Shown here piece by piece: positions 1 through 8,984 of a stretch of DNA of 64,000 nucleotides. The position numbers and the translations under genes were made by a program. The notes below the pieces were generated by a model. It did not search any database, was not told the origin of the DNA, and saw nothing but the letters and a program-made list of their open reading frames with translations. The stretch spans positions 19,352 through 83,351 of the forward strand of contig NZ_LYPB01000082.1 in the NCBI RefSeq assembly GCF_001653565.1. Direction: 5' to 3'. This stretch comes from Paenibacillus oryzisoli. GTDB taxonomy: Bacteria > Bacillota > Bacilli > Paenibacillales > NBRC-103111. Each line of letters opens with the position of its first letter. Within the stretch, counting starts at the first letter, position 1.

Positions 1-59
1 GGGTTGGGTTGGGTTGGGTTGGGTTGGGTTGGGTTGGGTTGGGTTGGGTTGGGTTGGGC
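1..59. repeat. (GGGTT)n short tandem repeat
   Basis: Eleven perfect GGGTT units fill positions 1-55, followed by GGGC. The array begins at the window edge, so its true length is unknown. The G-strand offers many GGG runs spaced by two bases, the textbook arrangement for a G-quadruplex. It resembles a telomere-type repeat but lies beyond the speE terminator in a bacterial chromosome context. Confidence 0.95.
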
Positions 60-250
60 TTTTGCGTTCGCCGTTTGAGTTTGCTCTTTTGCGTTTACCT
101 TTTGCGTTCACCTTTGGGGTTACCACTTGTGTTCCTTTGGGGCTTGCTGTTTGCGTTTGCTGTTGGGGTTACCACTCGGGGTTGCCTTTTGCGTTCACCT
201 TTAGGAGTTACCACTTGGGTTTACCTTTTGGGTTTGCCTTTTGGGTTCGG
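60..250. repeat. Degenerate T/G-rich repeat array
   Basis: About 190 bases of imperfect repeats built from modules such as TTTTGCGTTCACCTTT, GGGTTACCACTT and TTTTGGGTTTGCC. One composite module occurs near 104-134 and again near 186-216. It looks like a decayed extension of the GGGTT array. The short reading frames across it are low-complexity translations and are not called as genes. Confidence 0.8.
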
Positions 251-275
251 TTTAGATATGAGCAGCTTCGCTTGC

Positions 276-310
276 CAAAAATAAAAAAGGGAGCCGACAA
301 AGCGACTCCC
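276..310 (-). terminator. Intrinsic terminator of speE
   Basis: Read on the minus strand, a GGGAGTCG / CGGCTCCC stem with one mismatch and a short loop is followed by a T-rich run (plus-strand A tract 277-288). It lies 27 bases past the speE stop. Confidence 0.85.
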
Positions 311-336
311 TCCGTTCAAATACTGCGATAAACAGC

Positions 337-1164
337 TTATTTAATCAAATCTTCGACAAATTTAGGCAATACGAACGCTGCTTTGTGCAAGCGTGGTGTG
401 TAGTATTTCGTTGGGAATTCAGGGATTGCTGATTCTTCTACTTGAAGCGGATCGTGCTTTTTGCTGCCCATGGTGAATGTCCACAGACCGCTTGGGTATG
501 TAGGGATATTCGCACTGTATACACGAACGATCGGGAAAATTTCTTTCACGTCGCGATTTACCGTTTGGATCAAATCGGCTTTGAACCATGGGTTGTCCGT
601 TTGAGCAACGAAGATTCCGTCTTCTTTTAATGCATCGAAGATCCCTTGGTAGAAACCTTTGGAGAACAGCTCAACAGCTGGGCCTACAGGCTCAGTGGAA
701 TCAACCATGATGACATCGTACGTATTTTTGTGATCATGAATGTGCATGTAGCCATCGTTAACGATAACTTCAACGCGTGGGTTATCCAATTCGCCAGCGA
801 TTGTTGGCAGGTATTTCTTGGAGTACTCGATAACTTTGCCATCGATATCAACAAGAACGGCTTTTTTCACTTTCGGGTGCTTCATGATTTCACGAATAAC
901 GCCGCCGTCTCCGCCGCCCACAACAAGTACGTACTCTGGGTTCGGGTGCGTAACAAGCGCTGGATGAGCAACCATTTCGTGATAGACGAACTCGTCTTTC
1001 ACCGTTGTCATTACCATGCCGTCAAGTGTTAGCATCGTGCCCCACTCTTCGGTTTCGATCATGGAAAGATCTTGGAAATCCGTTTGTTCTCTTACATAAG
1101 TTTCAGTCACTTTTGCTGTGATACCGAAGCTATCCGTTTGTTTCTCTGTGTACCATAATTCCAT
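337..1164 (-). CDS. speE: Spermidine synthase (polyamine aminopropyltransferase)
   Basis: Cytosolic enzyme that transfers an aminopropyl group from decarboxylated S-adenosylmethionine to putrescine. At 275 aa it has the length of Bacillus SpeE. The N-terminus [10 protein letters not shown] is typical, followed by [10 protein letters not shown] (cofactor loop), VLVDID, and [11 protein letters not shown] around the catalytic Asp. The ATG at 1164 was chosen over one at 1212 because AGAAGGG sits six bases upstream and the residues before it are not conserved in the family. In Bacillus subtilis the homologous gene (ywhF) also neighbours pbpG (ywhE) and ywhD, as here. No speB follows within the window. 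Confidence 0.95.
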   Translation of the reverse strand: MELWYTEKQTDSFGITAKVTETYVREQTDFQDLSMIETEEWGTMLTLDGMVMTTVKDEFVYHEMVAHPALVTHPNPEYVLVVGGGDGGVIREIMKHPKVKKAVLVDIDGKVIEYSKKYLPTIAGELDNPRVEVIVNDGYMHIHDHKNTYDVIMVDSTEPVGPAVELFSKGFYQGIFDALKEDGIFVAQTDNPWFKADLIQTVNRDVKEIFPIVRVYSANIPTYPSGLWTFTMGSKKHDPLQVEESAIPEFPTKYYTPRLHKAAFVLPKFVEDLIK

Positions 1165-1298
1165 AAGTAACCCTTCTTTCGCTTCTCTATTTGGATGAAT
1201 AATTCCTGACATTGGTTATCTCTAACAGTGTTCCACCAGCTGGAAAAGTCATACGAGTTAGGGTGCTAATTTCCAGTCCCTTGACACGCCCAAATTGT

Positions 1299-1326
1299 AT
1301 TATAGTTCATTACCCCCAAAATGCAA
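1299..1326 (-). promoter_or_regulatory. Probable sigma-A promoter of speE
   Basis: On the minus strand a perfect -10 TATAAT (1299-1304) lies 16 bases downstream of a weak -35 TTGCAT (1321-1326), about 135 bases upstream of the speE start. Confidence 0.5.
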
Positions 1327-1375
1327 TATTTTCCTCGATCTTTTAACCAATTAACAAAAAATATTTACAATTCAT

Positions 1376-1406
1376 TGAATACGGACTGCCATGCTTTTCC
1401 ATACTG
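1376..1406 (+). promoter_or_regulatory. Possible forespore (sigma-G-type) promoter of the PBP gene
   Basis: TGAATA (1376-1381), an 18-base spacer, then CATACTG (1400-1406) closely resembles the Bacillus sigma-G consensus TGMATA-N17/18-CATAMTA. It would start transcription about 30 bases before the ATG at 1441. B. subtilis pbpG is known to be forespore-expressed, which fits. No good sigma-A pair sits at this place. Confidence 0.45.
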
Positions 1407-1440
1407 GTTAATAGCGCCTTTGGGCAAGGAGAAGGGAGGC

Positions 1441-3570
1441 ATGGGAAGCATGTCCGAGAATGAGAATGAGAATACGAATGAGAAGACTCGCCAACAAACG
1501 CCAGAAACACAATCTGCCAGACGAAAAGATGATATTCCTGCTTCTATGCGGTGGATGAGACGGATCAAGAAGACCTTCTCTTTCTTCTTCACCTGCAGCT
1601 TGCTATTGCTCATCGGGACCACCGTCTTTCTCGTTTATTTGCGTGCTCAAACCCTGCCTGTCACCAAAACGATGCAAACCTCTCAGATGTATGATGTACA
1701 TGGCGAGGTAATTGATACCTTTTATTCAGGGCAAAATCGGCAGGTCGTTTCATTAAAGGACATCTCACCTTACTTAATACATGCAACGCTTGCTGTGGAG
1801 GACCAGAATTTCTACGATCATTTCGGTGTGGATGTTAAAGCGGTAGCACGCGCAGCCATTGTGAATGTTCAAGCGATGGCGAAGGTGCAAGGAGCAGGTA
1901 CCATCACGCAACAGTTAGCACGTAATTTATATTTAACCCATGATCGTACATGGACGCGCAAATTCAAGGAAACCGTGTATGCCATTCAAATGGAAATGCA
2001 GCTTAGCAAGGATGATATTCTCGCCGATTACCTAAATCAAATCTATTATGGGCATTCGACCTATGGCATTGAGACTGCGTCTGAACTTTTTTTCGGCAAA
2101 CATGCCAGTGAATTGACATTGGCCGAAAGCGCTATGATCGCCGGGGTGCCGAAAGGACCGCGTTACTATTCCCCTTATTATGATTTGCAGAATGCGATGG
2201 ATCGGCAAAAAGTCGTTCTCCAGACGATGGTGAACAGTGGCTTTATTACCCAAAGTGCCGCTGACGCAGCAGGCAAGGAAAAGCTGACGATTCTGCCTTT
2301 AACGAAAAAGAAGCCTTCCGCTGCCCCTTATTTCAGGGATTATGTCCGTAATCTAGCGACGGAAAAGCTCGGTATTACGGAAGAACAGTTCGATGAAGGC
2401 GGCATACGCATCTATACGACGCTGGATAAGAATGCCCAACATATTGCGGAGAATGTCATTACTAAGCAGCTCGAAGGTAAGCCCGATCTGCAGGCCGCAC
2501 TTGTTGCGGTAGATCCGCGCACGGGTGAGATTAAAGCCATGGTTGGCGGTCGCGACTATGCGGAAAATCAGTTCAACCGCGTCCTGTCGAATACACGACA
2601 GCCAGGGTCATCCTTTAAACCTTTCGTGTACATGGTTGCACTTATGAATGGCTTCACCCCAGTCTCTATGGTGAAGAGTGAACCGACGGTATTTACCTAC
2701 GATGAAGGTCGTCAGCAATATACGCCAAGAAATTTCAACGATCAGTATACAAATGCGAATATGGATATGCGTCAAGCAATTTCGAAATCAGATAACATTT
2801 ATGCGGTGCATACGATTCTTGAAGTGGGGCCACAGAAGGTTATAGACTTCGCGCGTAAACTCGGTGTTGCTTCACCAATGAAGCCACTGCCTTCGTTAGC
2901 GCTAGGCTCTTTCCCTGTGAGTCCACTGGAGATGGCTTCGGCCTTTGCCTCTATTGCGAATCAGGGGGTGCACCATGAAACGACCGCTATTCTGCGAATC
3001 GAGGATGCGAATGGGCGTCTCTTATATGAAGCAACTCCCGTAGAGGAGCAAGTGATACCACCTGCAGTTGCGTATGTGATGACCAATTTAATGGAGAGTG
3101 TATTCGAAGAGGGTGGAACAGGTAACCGTGTAGCTGGTACGATTAAACGACCAATTGCTGGCAAAACAGGTACCACTGATACAGATGCGTGGCTCGTCGG
3201 ATTTACGCCTGAGCTCTCCACTGCAGTCTGGGTCGGCTATGACAAAAGCCGTAATATCACTACGGTAGAATCACATCTCGCTTCACCGATCTTTGCGGAT
3301 TTTACCGAACAGACCTTGGATGCGATTCCGCCCAAGCTGTTCCCGATCCCTGAAGGGGTATCGACGGTTTATATTGACCCTGTGAGCGGCAAATTGTCGA
3401 ATGAGGACTGTCCGAATGCTAAAATGGAGGCTTTCCTTGTTGGAACTGAACCTACAACCTATTGTACGGGGAAACCTGCTAATCCAGATACGGCAGGCGG
3501 CCAAAAAGCCGGCCCTAAAGGCGATAACGGCTCATGGTGGAACGATCTGAAACGTTGGTGGAACGACTAA
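1441..3570 (+). CDS. pbpG: Class A penicillin-binding protein (PBP1A family, PbpG-like)
   Basis: Bifunctional peptidoglycan glycosyltransferase/transpeptidase anchored in the cytoplasmic membrane. A short charged cytoplasmic N-terminus precedes one membrane helix (about residues 45-65). The GT51 domain carries Glu120 in the EDQNFYDHFG motif and GTITQQLARNLYL. The transpeptidase has Ser390 in GSSFKP, a downstream SDN, and Lys575 in KTGTT. The start at 1441 has AAGGAG nine bases upstream; an ATG at 1450 behind GGGAGG is also possible. The 709-aa length matches PbpF/PbpG. The symbol rests on synteny with speE and ywhD plus the forespore-like promoter; the enzyme class is certain, the exact orthology less so. 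Confidence 0.9.
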   Translation: MGSMSENENENTNEKTRQQTPETQSARRKDDIPASMRWMRRIKKTFSFFFTCSLLLLIGTTVFLVYLRAQTLPVTKTMQTSQMYDVHGEVIDTFYSGQNRQVVSLKDISPYLIHATLAVEDQNFYDHFGVDVKAVARAAIVNVQAMAKVQGAGTITQQLARNLYLTHDRTWTRKFKETVYAIQMEMQLSKDDILADYLNQIYYGHSTYGIETASELFFGKHASELTLAESAMIAGVPKGPRYYSPYYDLQNAMDRQKVVLQTMVNSGFITQSAADAAGKEKLTILPLTKKKPSAAPYFRDYVRNLATEKLGITEEQFDEGGIRIYTTLDKNAQHIAENVITKQLEGKPDLQAALVAVDPRTGEIKAMVGGRDYAENQFNRVLSNTRQPGSSFKPFVYMVALMNGFTPVSMVKSEPTVFTYDEGRQQYTPRNFNDQYTNANMDMRQAISKSDNIYAVHTILEVGPQKVIDFARKLGVASPMKPLPSLALGSFPVSPLEMASAFASIANQGVHHETTAILRIEDANGRLLYEATPVEEQVIPPAVAYVMTNLMESVFEEGGTGNRVAGTIKRPIAGKTGTTDTDAWLVGFTPELSTAVWVGYDKSRNITTVESHLASPIFADFTEQTLDAIPPKLFPIPEGVSTVYIDPVSGKLSNEDCPNAKMEAFLVGTEPTTYCTGKPANPDTAGGQKAGPKGDNGSWWNDLKRWWND

Positions 3571-3591
3571 CTTGCCACTACATGAAAACAC

Positions 3592-3630
3592 AAAAAGGCA
3601 GTACTAAGCGCGTCTTAGTCCTGCCTTTTT
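3592..3630 (+). terminator. Intrinsic terminator of the PBP gene, probably bidirectional
   Basis: AAAAAGGCAG and CTGCCTTTTT flank ACTAAG / CTTAGT arms around a CGCG-containing loop, giving a long stem with T or A runs on both sides. It also faces the end of ywhD. Confidence 0.9.
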
Positions 3631-3742
3631 GCTGTCCTAGTATATGAGGTAACATACACTAGGGTCTAGTATACCCGCTTCGACAATGCGGAACAATGGA
3701 TGACACATAATGTTCACATTCTAGATAATCCCCGCCTAAAGC

Positions 3743-4234
3743 TTAGGAGAGTGCATCCTTGAGGCTTCCATCCGAGCGATTCCACCAGTCTTCGTTGTGC
3801 GCAATCAAGCAGTTTCGAAGGGCTGACCGCTCACTGTCAGACAAGCCTTCTAGGATGAATTTGCGTTTCATCGCGCCGTCCATTTTATTGACATGCTCCG
3901 CAAGAATCTTCCATCCGCGGCGCGCTTCGGTATCGATTAGCATTTCACAAGCAGACATCCCTGCATAGTAAGCGCCCTCTTCTGTACGATCAACCGCTAC
4001 CCAGACGATCCATGCCTTCCGACCATTCGGAACATCTTCCTTGTTCGTGGAGAATTTGATCCCTTTTTCAATCTTACTCTTAGCATGCAGAGTTCCTTCA
4101 TCCAGATACGCTTCATCCCCATCAATTATGATACCGGAGACGTTACTAAGATCAATGGCTCCTGCACCGAAGCCTTTGTGATTCACTTTCGAACTTACTA
4201 TATTTAAGGCCAGCTTCTTCTTATCCGCTTCCAT
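3743..4234 (-). CDS. ywhD: YwhD family protein
   Basis: A 163-aa soluble protein of a Bacillales family with no established function. Recognisable parts are KLALNIVSSKVNHKGFGAG near the N-terminus, the DLSNVSGIIIDG strand, and RTEEGAYYAGMSACEM in the middle. No signal peptide or membrane helix is visible. The ATG at 4234 is preferred over an upstream GTG at 4249 because GGAAGGTG lies just ahead of it. It converges on pbpG, and its place beside speE and pbpG matches B. subtilis, supporting the assignment. Confidence 0.85.
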   Translation of the reverse strand: MEADKKKLALNIVSSKVNHKGFGAGAIDLSNVSGIIIDGDEAYLDEGTLHAKSKIEKGIKFSTNKEDVPNGRKAWIVWVAVDRTEEGAYYAGMSACEMLIDTEARRGWKILAEHVNKMDGAMKRKFILEGLSDSERSALRNCLIAHNEDWWNRSDGSLKDALS

Positions 4235-4422
4235 TAGGGCACCTTCCACTCTACATTAGGTTAAAATGACGACATGCTTTCATTGTAGCGAAAGTCACTC
4301 AGTAGAACAAGTGGCGGCAGGCTCCCATGAACATTTCATATATTTCTTTCTCCTCGCAGAAATATTCCCTAGGTTGTCTACATATACATGCTGTAGATGC
4401 TTGTTTAGGCGGGGTGAATCTC

Positions 4423-6423
4423 ATGGATATGAATGCTCTATTCAATAGCCGCAAGGTACAGTGGTTTGCTGTCATGCTCCTTGCTGCCGGCGCAGTGTTA
4501 ATAACGAACACCTTGCTCCCCTCCACACCAAGAGGGACTGTTCCTGTCGTCTCTAAAGATGTTCCCTATGTTCAGACACCGGACATGCAGCCTGTAGATA
4601 ATGGCAAACCGTTAGAAACTTCAACACCACTTAGTTACCGTATTGCCGAATATCACATGAATGTTGCCTACACACCAGAAACGAGACAACTCCAAGGTCA
4701 ACAAACACTCACATGGGAAAATCCTGGCTCAGTTCCTGTACAAGAAATGTATCTTCACCTCTATCCGAATGCATTCGCCTCGAAGAAAACGACATTCATG
4801 CGCGAATCTGGCGGAAAGTTGCGAGAAGACGAAGCGAAAGAAGAGAGTACTGGCAGTATGGAGCTGCTCTCAGTGAAATCAGATGCGGGTGATGATCTCT
4901 CCAAACGAATGTCATTCGTTCAGCCAGATGACGGCAATAAAGATGACCACACGCTTCTCAAAATACCGTTAACCAAGCCTGTTGGACCTGGGGAAAGTGT
5001 AACGATCAGAACTGAATTTCTCGTTAAGCTGCCTGCAGCTTTTGCCAGAATGGGATATGTCGGTGACTTCGTAATGGCTGGTCAATGGTTCCCGAAGGTT
5101 GCCGCCTATGAACGCAAGGGAACTAGGGGACGAGCTGAGCCTGGCTGGAATCTCCACCAATACCACGGAAACTCCGAGTTTTACGCCGATTTCGGCATGT
5201 ACGATGTGAAAATCCAAGTGCCTGCGAATTATACGGTGGCAGCTACAGGATTTCCTGTTAAACCTGCTGTGACGGACAAGGGCACGAAGACATACCAATT
5301 CTATGCCGAGGACGTGCATGACTTTGCTTGGTCCGCTTCTCCTCATTTCGTTTATGTGGAAGAGCCCTTCTCTACGCCACAAATTCCAGGTGTCAAAATC
5401 AAATTGTATCTGGATCCCAATCATCAAGACTTGAAGGATCGTTACATGTATGCGGCCAAAAAAGCACTATCCCGCTATAGTCAATGGTACGGAACGTATC
5501 CTTATTCTACCCTTTCCATCGTCGTCCCCCCTCCTGGTGGGAATGGCGCTGGCGGCATGGAATATCCAACTTTAGTCACCGCATGGGGTGCCAGCGACAA
5601 AGATCCAGACTTAGAACTAGAACGCGTCGTCGTCCATGAGATCGGCCACCAGTTCTTCTATGGACTTGTTGCCAGCAACGAATTCGAAGAAGCATGGCTA
5701 GATGAAGGCTTCACGTCATATGCAGAGGATAAAGTCATGGAAGCCGAATACGGGGAAGTACCTAATCTGCCTGTTGAATCCAGTTATATCACTTCACCAA
5801 ATGGACTTCAGAAAGAAGCATGGGCGTACACAGGCCATGACCAATATGCCGAAAATGTGTACACGCGCGGTAAGCTCGTGCTCAAAGCCATTGAGGCGCA
5901 AGTCGGTATCAAGACGATGGATCGCATCATGAAATCTTACTTCCAGAAGTGGCAGTTCAAGCATCCGTCTACAAAGGATTTCCAACAGGTCGTGGAGGAG
6001 ATTACTAAAACAGACTGGGGCGACTTCTTTAACCAATATGTCTACGGCAATCTGATGATGGATTATTCCGTCGAGAGCGTTCACGTCCAGCCACAGGGCA
6101 CCAAAGGTTCAGAGACCTACGAAAGCACGATCCGCATCGTGAAAATGGGGGGTAACTCACCAGAAGTGCCGATTCAATTCCACTTCACTGATGGCACAAC
6201 GCTAGATAAGACATGGGATGGCAAGGAAGGTAGTATCGAATTTAAATTAACCCATGCCTCCCCTGTCGACTGGGTGCGCATTGATCCTAAGTACACACTT
6301 ATTCTTGAAAATAAGCACATCAACAATTTTTATCAAACACAATTAAATCCGAAGTGGCAAATTCGCTGGAATCTCGGCATTGTTCAATTCCTACAAGCCA
6401 TATTTGGCTCAGTTGCCTGGTGA
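4423..6423 (+). CDS. M1 family zinc metallopeptidase, membrane-anchored
   Basis: A 666-aa aminopeptidase N-like protein. An N-terminal hydrophobic segment (about residues 12-30, WFAVMLLAAGAVLITN) should anchor it to the outer face of the membrane. The catalytic domain shows GGMEYP (GAMEN-type motif), then His405-Glu-x-x-His409 and Glu428 (HEIGHQ, WLDEGF), the complete zinc site. The ATG at 4423 is preferred because GGCGGGGTG lies shortly upstream; longer frames lack a ribosome binding site. A membrane protein gene starts 45 bases downstream on the same strand, probably co-transcribed. The substrate is unknown. Confidence 0.9.
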   Translation: MDMNALFNSRKVQWFAVMLLAAGAVLITNTLLPSTPRGTVPVVSKDVPYVQTPDMQPVDNGKPLETSTPLSYRIAEYHMNVAYTPETRQLQGQQTLTWENPGSVPVQEMYLHLYPNAFASKKTTFMRESGGKLREDEAKEESTGSMELLSVKSDAGDDLSKRMSFVQPDDGNKDDHTLLKIPLTKPVGPGESVTIRTEFLVKLPAAFARMGYVGDFVMAGQWFPKVAAYERKGTRGRAEPGWNLHQYHGNSEFYADFGMYDVKIQVPANYTVAATGFPVKPAVTDKGTKTYQFYAEDVHDFAWSASPHFVYVEEPFSTPQIPGVKIKLYLDPNHQDLKDRYMYAAKKALSRYSQWYGTYPYSTLSIVVPPPGGNGAGGMEYPTLVTAWGASDKDPDLELERVVVHEIGHQFFYGLVASNEFEEAWLDEGFTSYAEDKVMEAEYGEVPNLPVESSYITSPNGLQKEAWAYTGHDQYAENVYTRGKLVLKAIEAQVGIKTMDRIMKSYFQKWQFKHPSTKDFQQVVEEITKTDWGDFFNQYVYGNLMMDYSVESVHVQPQGTKGSETYESTIRIVKMGGNSPEVPIQFHFTDGTTLDKTWDGKEGSIEFKLTHASPVDWVRIDPKYTLILENKHINNFYQTQLNPKWQIRWNLGIVQFLQAIFGSVAW

Positions 6424-6468
6424 GGACTTGGCTTACGTCTTATAACACACACTGAGGAGGGACCCTCG

Positions 6469-7287
6469 TTGGCCACCTATATCAAATCAGGCTTTAGGGC
6501 AGCAATGGCGCAGCCCTTTGCCACGATCATTTTGTTCCTATATCAGATGGGCTGGGGTGTTCTCCTGTATAAACTCGTGCAGGGAATACTCATCCCTCTC
6601 ATGCATCGGTTCCCTGGCGCTGAGCAGCCCAAGCAAGCATTGCAGATTTTCCTAGCGGAAAGCCAGTTCCAGTTAATCAAAACAGACCTCAGCCATTCCT
6701 ATTTATGGTGGTTAGCCGCCCTCATGTGTGTTCGTATGGTATTGACGCCTCTCTTCAATGGCGGTGTTTATTATTCACTTACCCATTCTCACCAGAATGC
6801 TGGCTATCGTTTCTTTCGCGGGATGAAGGAGCTCATGCTCCCTTTCCTGCTCGTGTATCTGATCCGCATGGCGCTTACGCTGATTCCACTCATTTGGCTT
6901 ATTCCCAAAGCTGCTTATTTGCTAGGGCATAGCGGCTCCTATGAGCAGATCATAATGAAACTTCTTCCTTGGATACTTGGTTTACTGCTTTACGGTTTTC
7001 TCTTGCAACTTCTATTTATGTATGTGCAATTCGCTATTGCAGCCAAGTTAGGGATCCTATCAACCCTCTTCTCTTTCTTTCGATATTCGCTGCCGATTGT
7101 CGGACTTGCCATTATCCTGTTACTGTTCACAGGACTTTTGGCAGGGGTCACAGTTACAGCTACATACCTATGGGCAGGATTGGTGGCCCTTATTATTTAT
7201 CAACTCTACCCACTCTTTCACATATTCGTCCAAATTTGGGGTATATCTTCCCAATATCAGCTACTTTCAGCCAAAATATCCAATTAA
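6469..7287 (+). CDS. Polytopic membrane protein of unknown function
   Basis: A 272-aa hydrophobic protein with about six predicted membrane segments (near residues 18-40, 80-100, 115-145, 165-185, 210-235, 235-260). No transporter or enzyme motif was recognised. It starts at TTG 6469, behind GAGGAGGG with nine bases of spacing. It follows the M1 peptidase by 45 bases and ends before a terminator, so the two probably form one transcript. Confidence 0.75.
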   Translation: MATYIKSGFRAAMAQPFATIILFLYQMGWGVLLYKLVQGILIPLMHRFPGAEQPKQALQIFLAESQFQLIKTDLSHSYLWWLAALMCVRMVLTPLFNGGVYYSLTHSHQNAGYRFFRGMKELMLPFLLVYLIRMALTLIPLIWLIPKAAYLLGHSGSYEQIIMKLLPWILGLLLYGFLLQLLFMYVQFAIAAKLGILSTLFSFFRYSLPIVGLAIILLLFTGLLAGVTVTATYLWAGLVALIIYQLYPLFHIFVQIWGISSQYQLLSAKISN

Positions 7288-7319
7288 TTCAGGTAAAAAA
7301 AACTAAAAAAACGCGCGTT

Positions 7320-7352
7320 ATCCCCTTCTCATCGAGAATGGGGATTTTTTTG
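7320..7352 (+). terminator. Intrinsic terminator after the peptidase/membrane protein unit
   Basis: ATCCCC-TTCTC pairs with GAGAA-TGGGGAT around a tight ATC loop (one bulge), followed by seven Ts. Confidence 0.85.
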
Positions 7353-7461
7353 TCTATTTTCCGAACAATTAGACTATTTTTTCGCCTATTATTTACCCGT
7401 AAAAGAGGATTTTCAAACATTATGACGAAATAAAAATACTAGCATCAAAAAACCAAATATT

Positions 7462-7590
7462 TCATGCCGAATTCCTCAGTTTTTGGGGAAACGGGGGAAC
7501 CACTCCGGGTGAATTGATCTTGCAAGACAGGGATCATAGGGAACCTTCAACCGAACCCTCCAGCTAACCTCGTAGGCACCGGAAGGAGAC
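7462..7590 (+). promoter_or_regulatory. c-di-AMP riboswitch (ydaO/yuaA leader)
   Basis: The leader carries the conserved blocks of the ydaO class in order: GCCGAATTCC, GGGGGAACC, CCGGGTGAATTGATC, CCGAACCC and CAGCTAACCTCGTAGGC. This class binds cyclic di-AMP and usually turns expression off; it often precedes cell-wall hydrolase genes, exactly as here. The 3' end runs almost into the GGAAGGAG ribosome binding site of the next gene. No separate terminator is obvious between the aptamer and the gene, so the mode of control is unclear. Confidence 0.93.
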
Positions 7591-7596
7591 AAGCAG

Positions 7597-8067
7597 TTGA
7601 AGAAAGTTGTTGGTCTTATTTTTAGTCTTGTTTTGTTTTTGAGCGTAAGTGTAGGAAGCGTTTTCGCTGCATCCGATATGGACAAGGCGGTAAACGATCT
7701 TGTTGGGACTCCTTACAAATGGGCAGGAACGACACTCAAAGGATTCGATTGCTCTGGGTTCACATCCTACTTGTTTGACGAGTTCGGCATCGATCTTCCA
7801 CACAGCTCCAAATCACAAAACAGTGAAGGCTACTGGGTTGACAAAAGTGATCTTCGTAAGGGCGATCTTGTATTTTTCAACACAGATGGCAGCGGTATCT
7901 CTCACGTAGGGATGTACCTCGGTAATGGTGAATTCGTTCACTCCGCTACCAATCAAGGTGTTGTTAAGAATAAGTTGAGCGAATCCTATTATGCGAAGCG
8001 GTACGTATCAGCCAGACGAGTTCTATGGGATGATATCTACAATCAACTAACTGCTGAATCCAAGTAA
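7597..8067 (+). CDS. Secreted NlpC/P60 cell-wall endopeptidase
   Basis: A 156-aa exported hydrolase that should cleave peptide cross-bridges in peptidoglycan. A signal peptide (cleavage near VFAA-SD, residues 24-26) leads directly into a single NlpC/P60 domain with Cys52 (FDCSGF), His103 (SHVGMY) and His115 (FVHS). No SH3 or LysM binding module is present, so it is a minimal form. The TTG start at 7597 has AAGGAG eight bases upstream. The c-di-AMP riboswitch ties its expression to cell-wall and osmotic homeostasis. Confidence 0.95.
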   Translation: MKKVVGLIFSLVLFLSVSVGSVFAASDMDKAVNDLVGTPYKWAGTTLKGFDCSGFTSYLFDEFGIDLPHSSKSQNSEGYWVDKSDLRKGDLVFFNTDGSGISHVGMYLGNGEFVHSATNQGVVKNKLSESYYAKRYVSARRVLWDDIYNQLTAESK

Positions 8068-8080
8068 TATTCTCGGTACA

Positions 8081-8132
8081 GAATGAAGCCCTGCAAGCTC
8101 TGCTCGTAAGAGCGACTTGCAGGGCTTCATTC
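8081..8132 (+). terminator. Long inverted repeat, probable terminator
   Basis: GAATGAAGCCCTGCAAG and its exact complement CTTGCAGGGCTTCATTC form a 17-bp stem with an 18-base spacer, 13 bases after the NlpC/P60 stop. There is no long T run, so termination efficiency is uncertain. Confidence 0.75.
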
Positions 8133-8299
8133 ATTGGAACGAGGCTATCAACGTATACTAGGATATAAGTAGATAACCGGATACGTCCTCTTTCGAAGAC
8201 GAGAGCTCTCGGAGGAATACAGCCAATTTATGATGTTCCGCATTTAAATTCTGATATTTTGAATAAGGGCCTTCTGGCCTTTAGAAAGGAAAAGAACGC

Positions 8300-8911
8300 A
8301 TGGATAACACACAAGACAGTACGTCACCCCCATTTCCTGGCATCGTTCGTTCCATTGATGAAATTAGAGCAATAATTGGAGAGCCTCATCCTGCCGTACA
8401 AAATAAAGTAATCAATCAAATTGATGACCACGCCCAAGCGTTCATCGCCAAGTCACCATTATTCTTCTTATCCACTTCGGGTGCGAATGGATTATGTGAT
8501 GTTTCTCCTCGCGGCGATAGCCCTGGCTTCGTTCGCGTTCTCGATAATCACCGCTTCGTTTATCCGGAAAGACTCGGAAACCGCCGAATCGATTCGATGT
8601 ATAATCTACTGGCCAATCCACAGGTTGGCCTCATCTTCGTCATCCCTGGGGTTGAGACCGTGCTCCGCGTCAACGGGCGCGCTTGGCTGACGAAAGATGA
8701 GGAACTCCTTGCGACTATGCAGCTTAATGGAAAATCACCTGTCGCCGCTGTAGGCGTCGAGGTGCAGGAATGCTTCGTGCACTGCAGTCGCGCTCTTAAG
8801 TTGTCCAAAATTTGGGATGCCACCTCGTGGGTACCCGAACAAGAACACCCTGATACGACGGCTATGTTCCGTGCGCATTTGGCATTGAACAACATAGCGC
8901 TAGAGGAATAG
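8300..8911 (+). CDS. Pyridoxamine 5'-phosphate oxidase-like FMN protein (MSMEG_1061 type)
   Basis: A 203-aa cytosolic protein with a split-barrel flavin-binding fold. The core LSTSGANGLCDVSPRGD, the FVYPERLGNRRIDSMYNLL stretch and IFVIPGVETVLRVNGRA fit the MSMEG_1061 subgroup of PPOX flavoproteins. The C-terminal ECFVHCSRALKLSKIWD segment is typical of this group. The natural substrate is not known; pyridoxamine oxidation should not be assumed. The ATG at 8300 follows AAAGGA. It stands alone between two terminators. Confidence 0.85.
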   Translation: MDNTQDSTSPPFPGIVRSIDEIRAIIGEPHPAVQNKVINQIDDHAQAFIAKSPLFFLSTSGANGLCDVSPRGDSPGFVRVLDNHRFVYPERLGNRRIDSMYNLLANPQVGLIFVIPGVETVLRVNGRAWLTKDEELLATMQLNGKSPVAAVGVEVQECFVHCSRALKLSKIWDATSWVPEQEHPDTTAMFRAHLALNNIALEE

Positions 8912-8947
8912 GGATAAGCTAAGTACGCAGCAGACAAAATGTGTAAC

Positions 8948-8976
8948 TTGACATCGCATGTTAGCGAGCCTATAAT
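8948..8976 (+). promoter_or_regulatory. Consensus sigma-A promoter of the guanidine riboswitch/gdx unit
   Basis: A perfect -35 TTGACA (8948-8953) and a perfect -10 TATAAT (8971-8976) are separated by the optimal 17 bases. Transcription would begin just ahead of the riboswitch aptamer. Confidence 0.9.
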
Positions 8977-8984
8977 AACGGCAT

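Noticed and set aside
1-59. True telomere or linear chromosome end
   Set aside because: A normal operon with terminator follows immediately and the array starts at an arbitrary window edge; no hairpin end or terminal protein gene seen.
9-331. Reading frames across the GGGTT and T/G-rich repeats
   Set aside because: Low-complexity translations (MGWVGLGWVGL...), no ribosome binding site, no family likeness.
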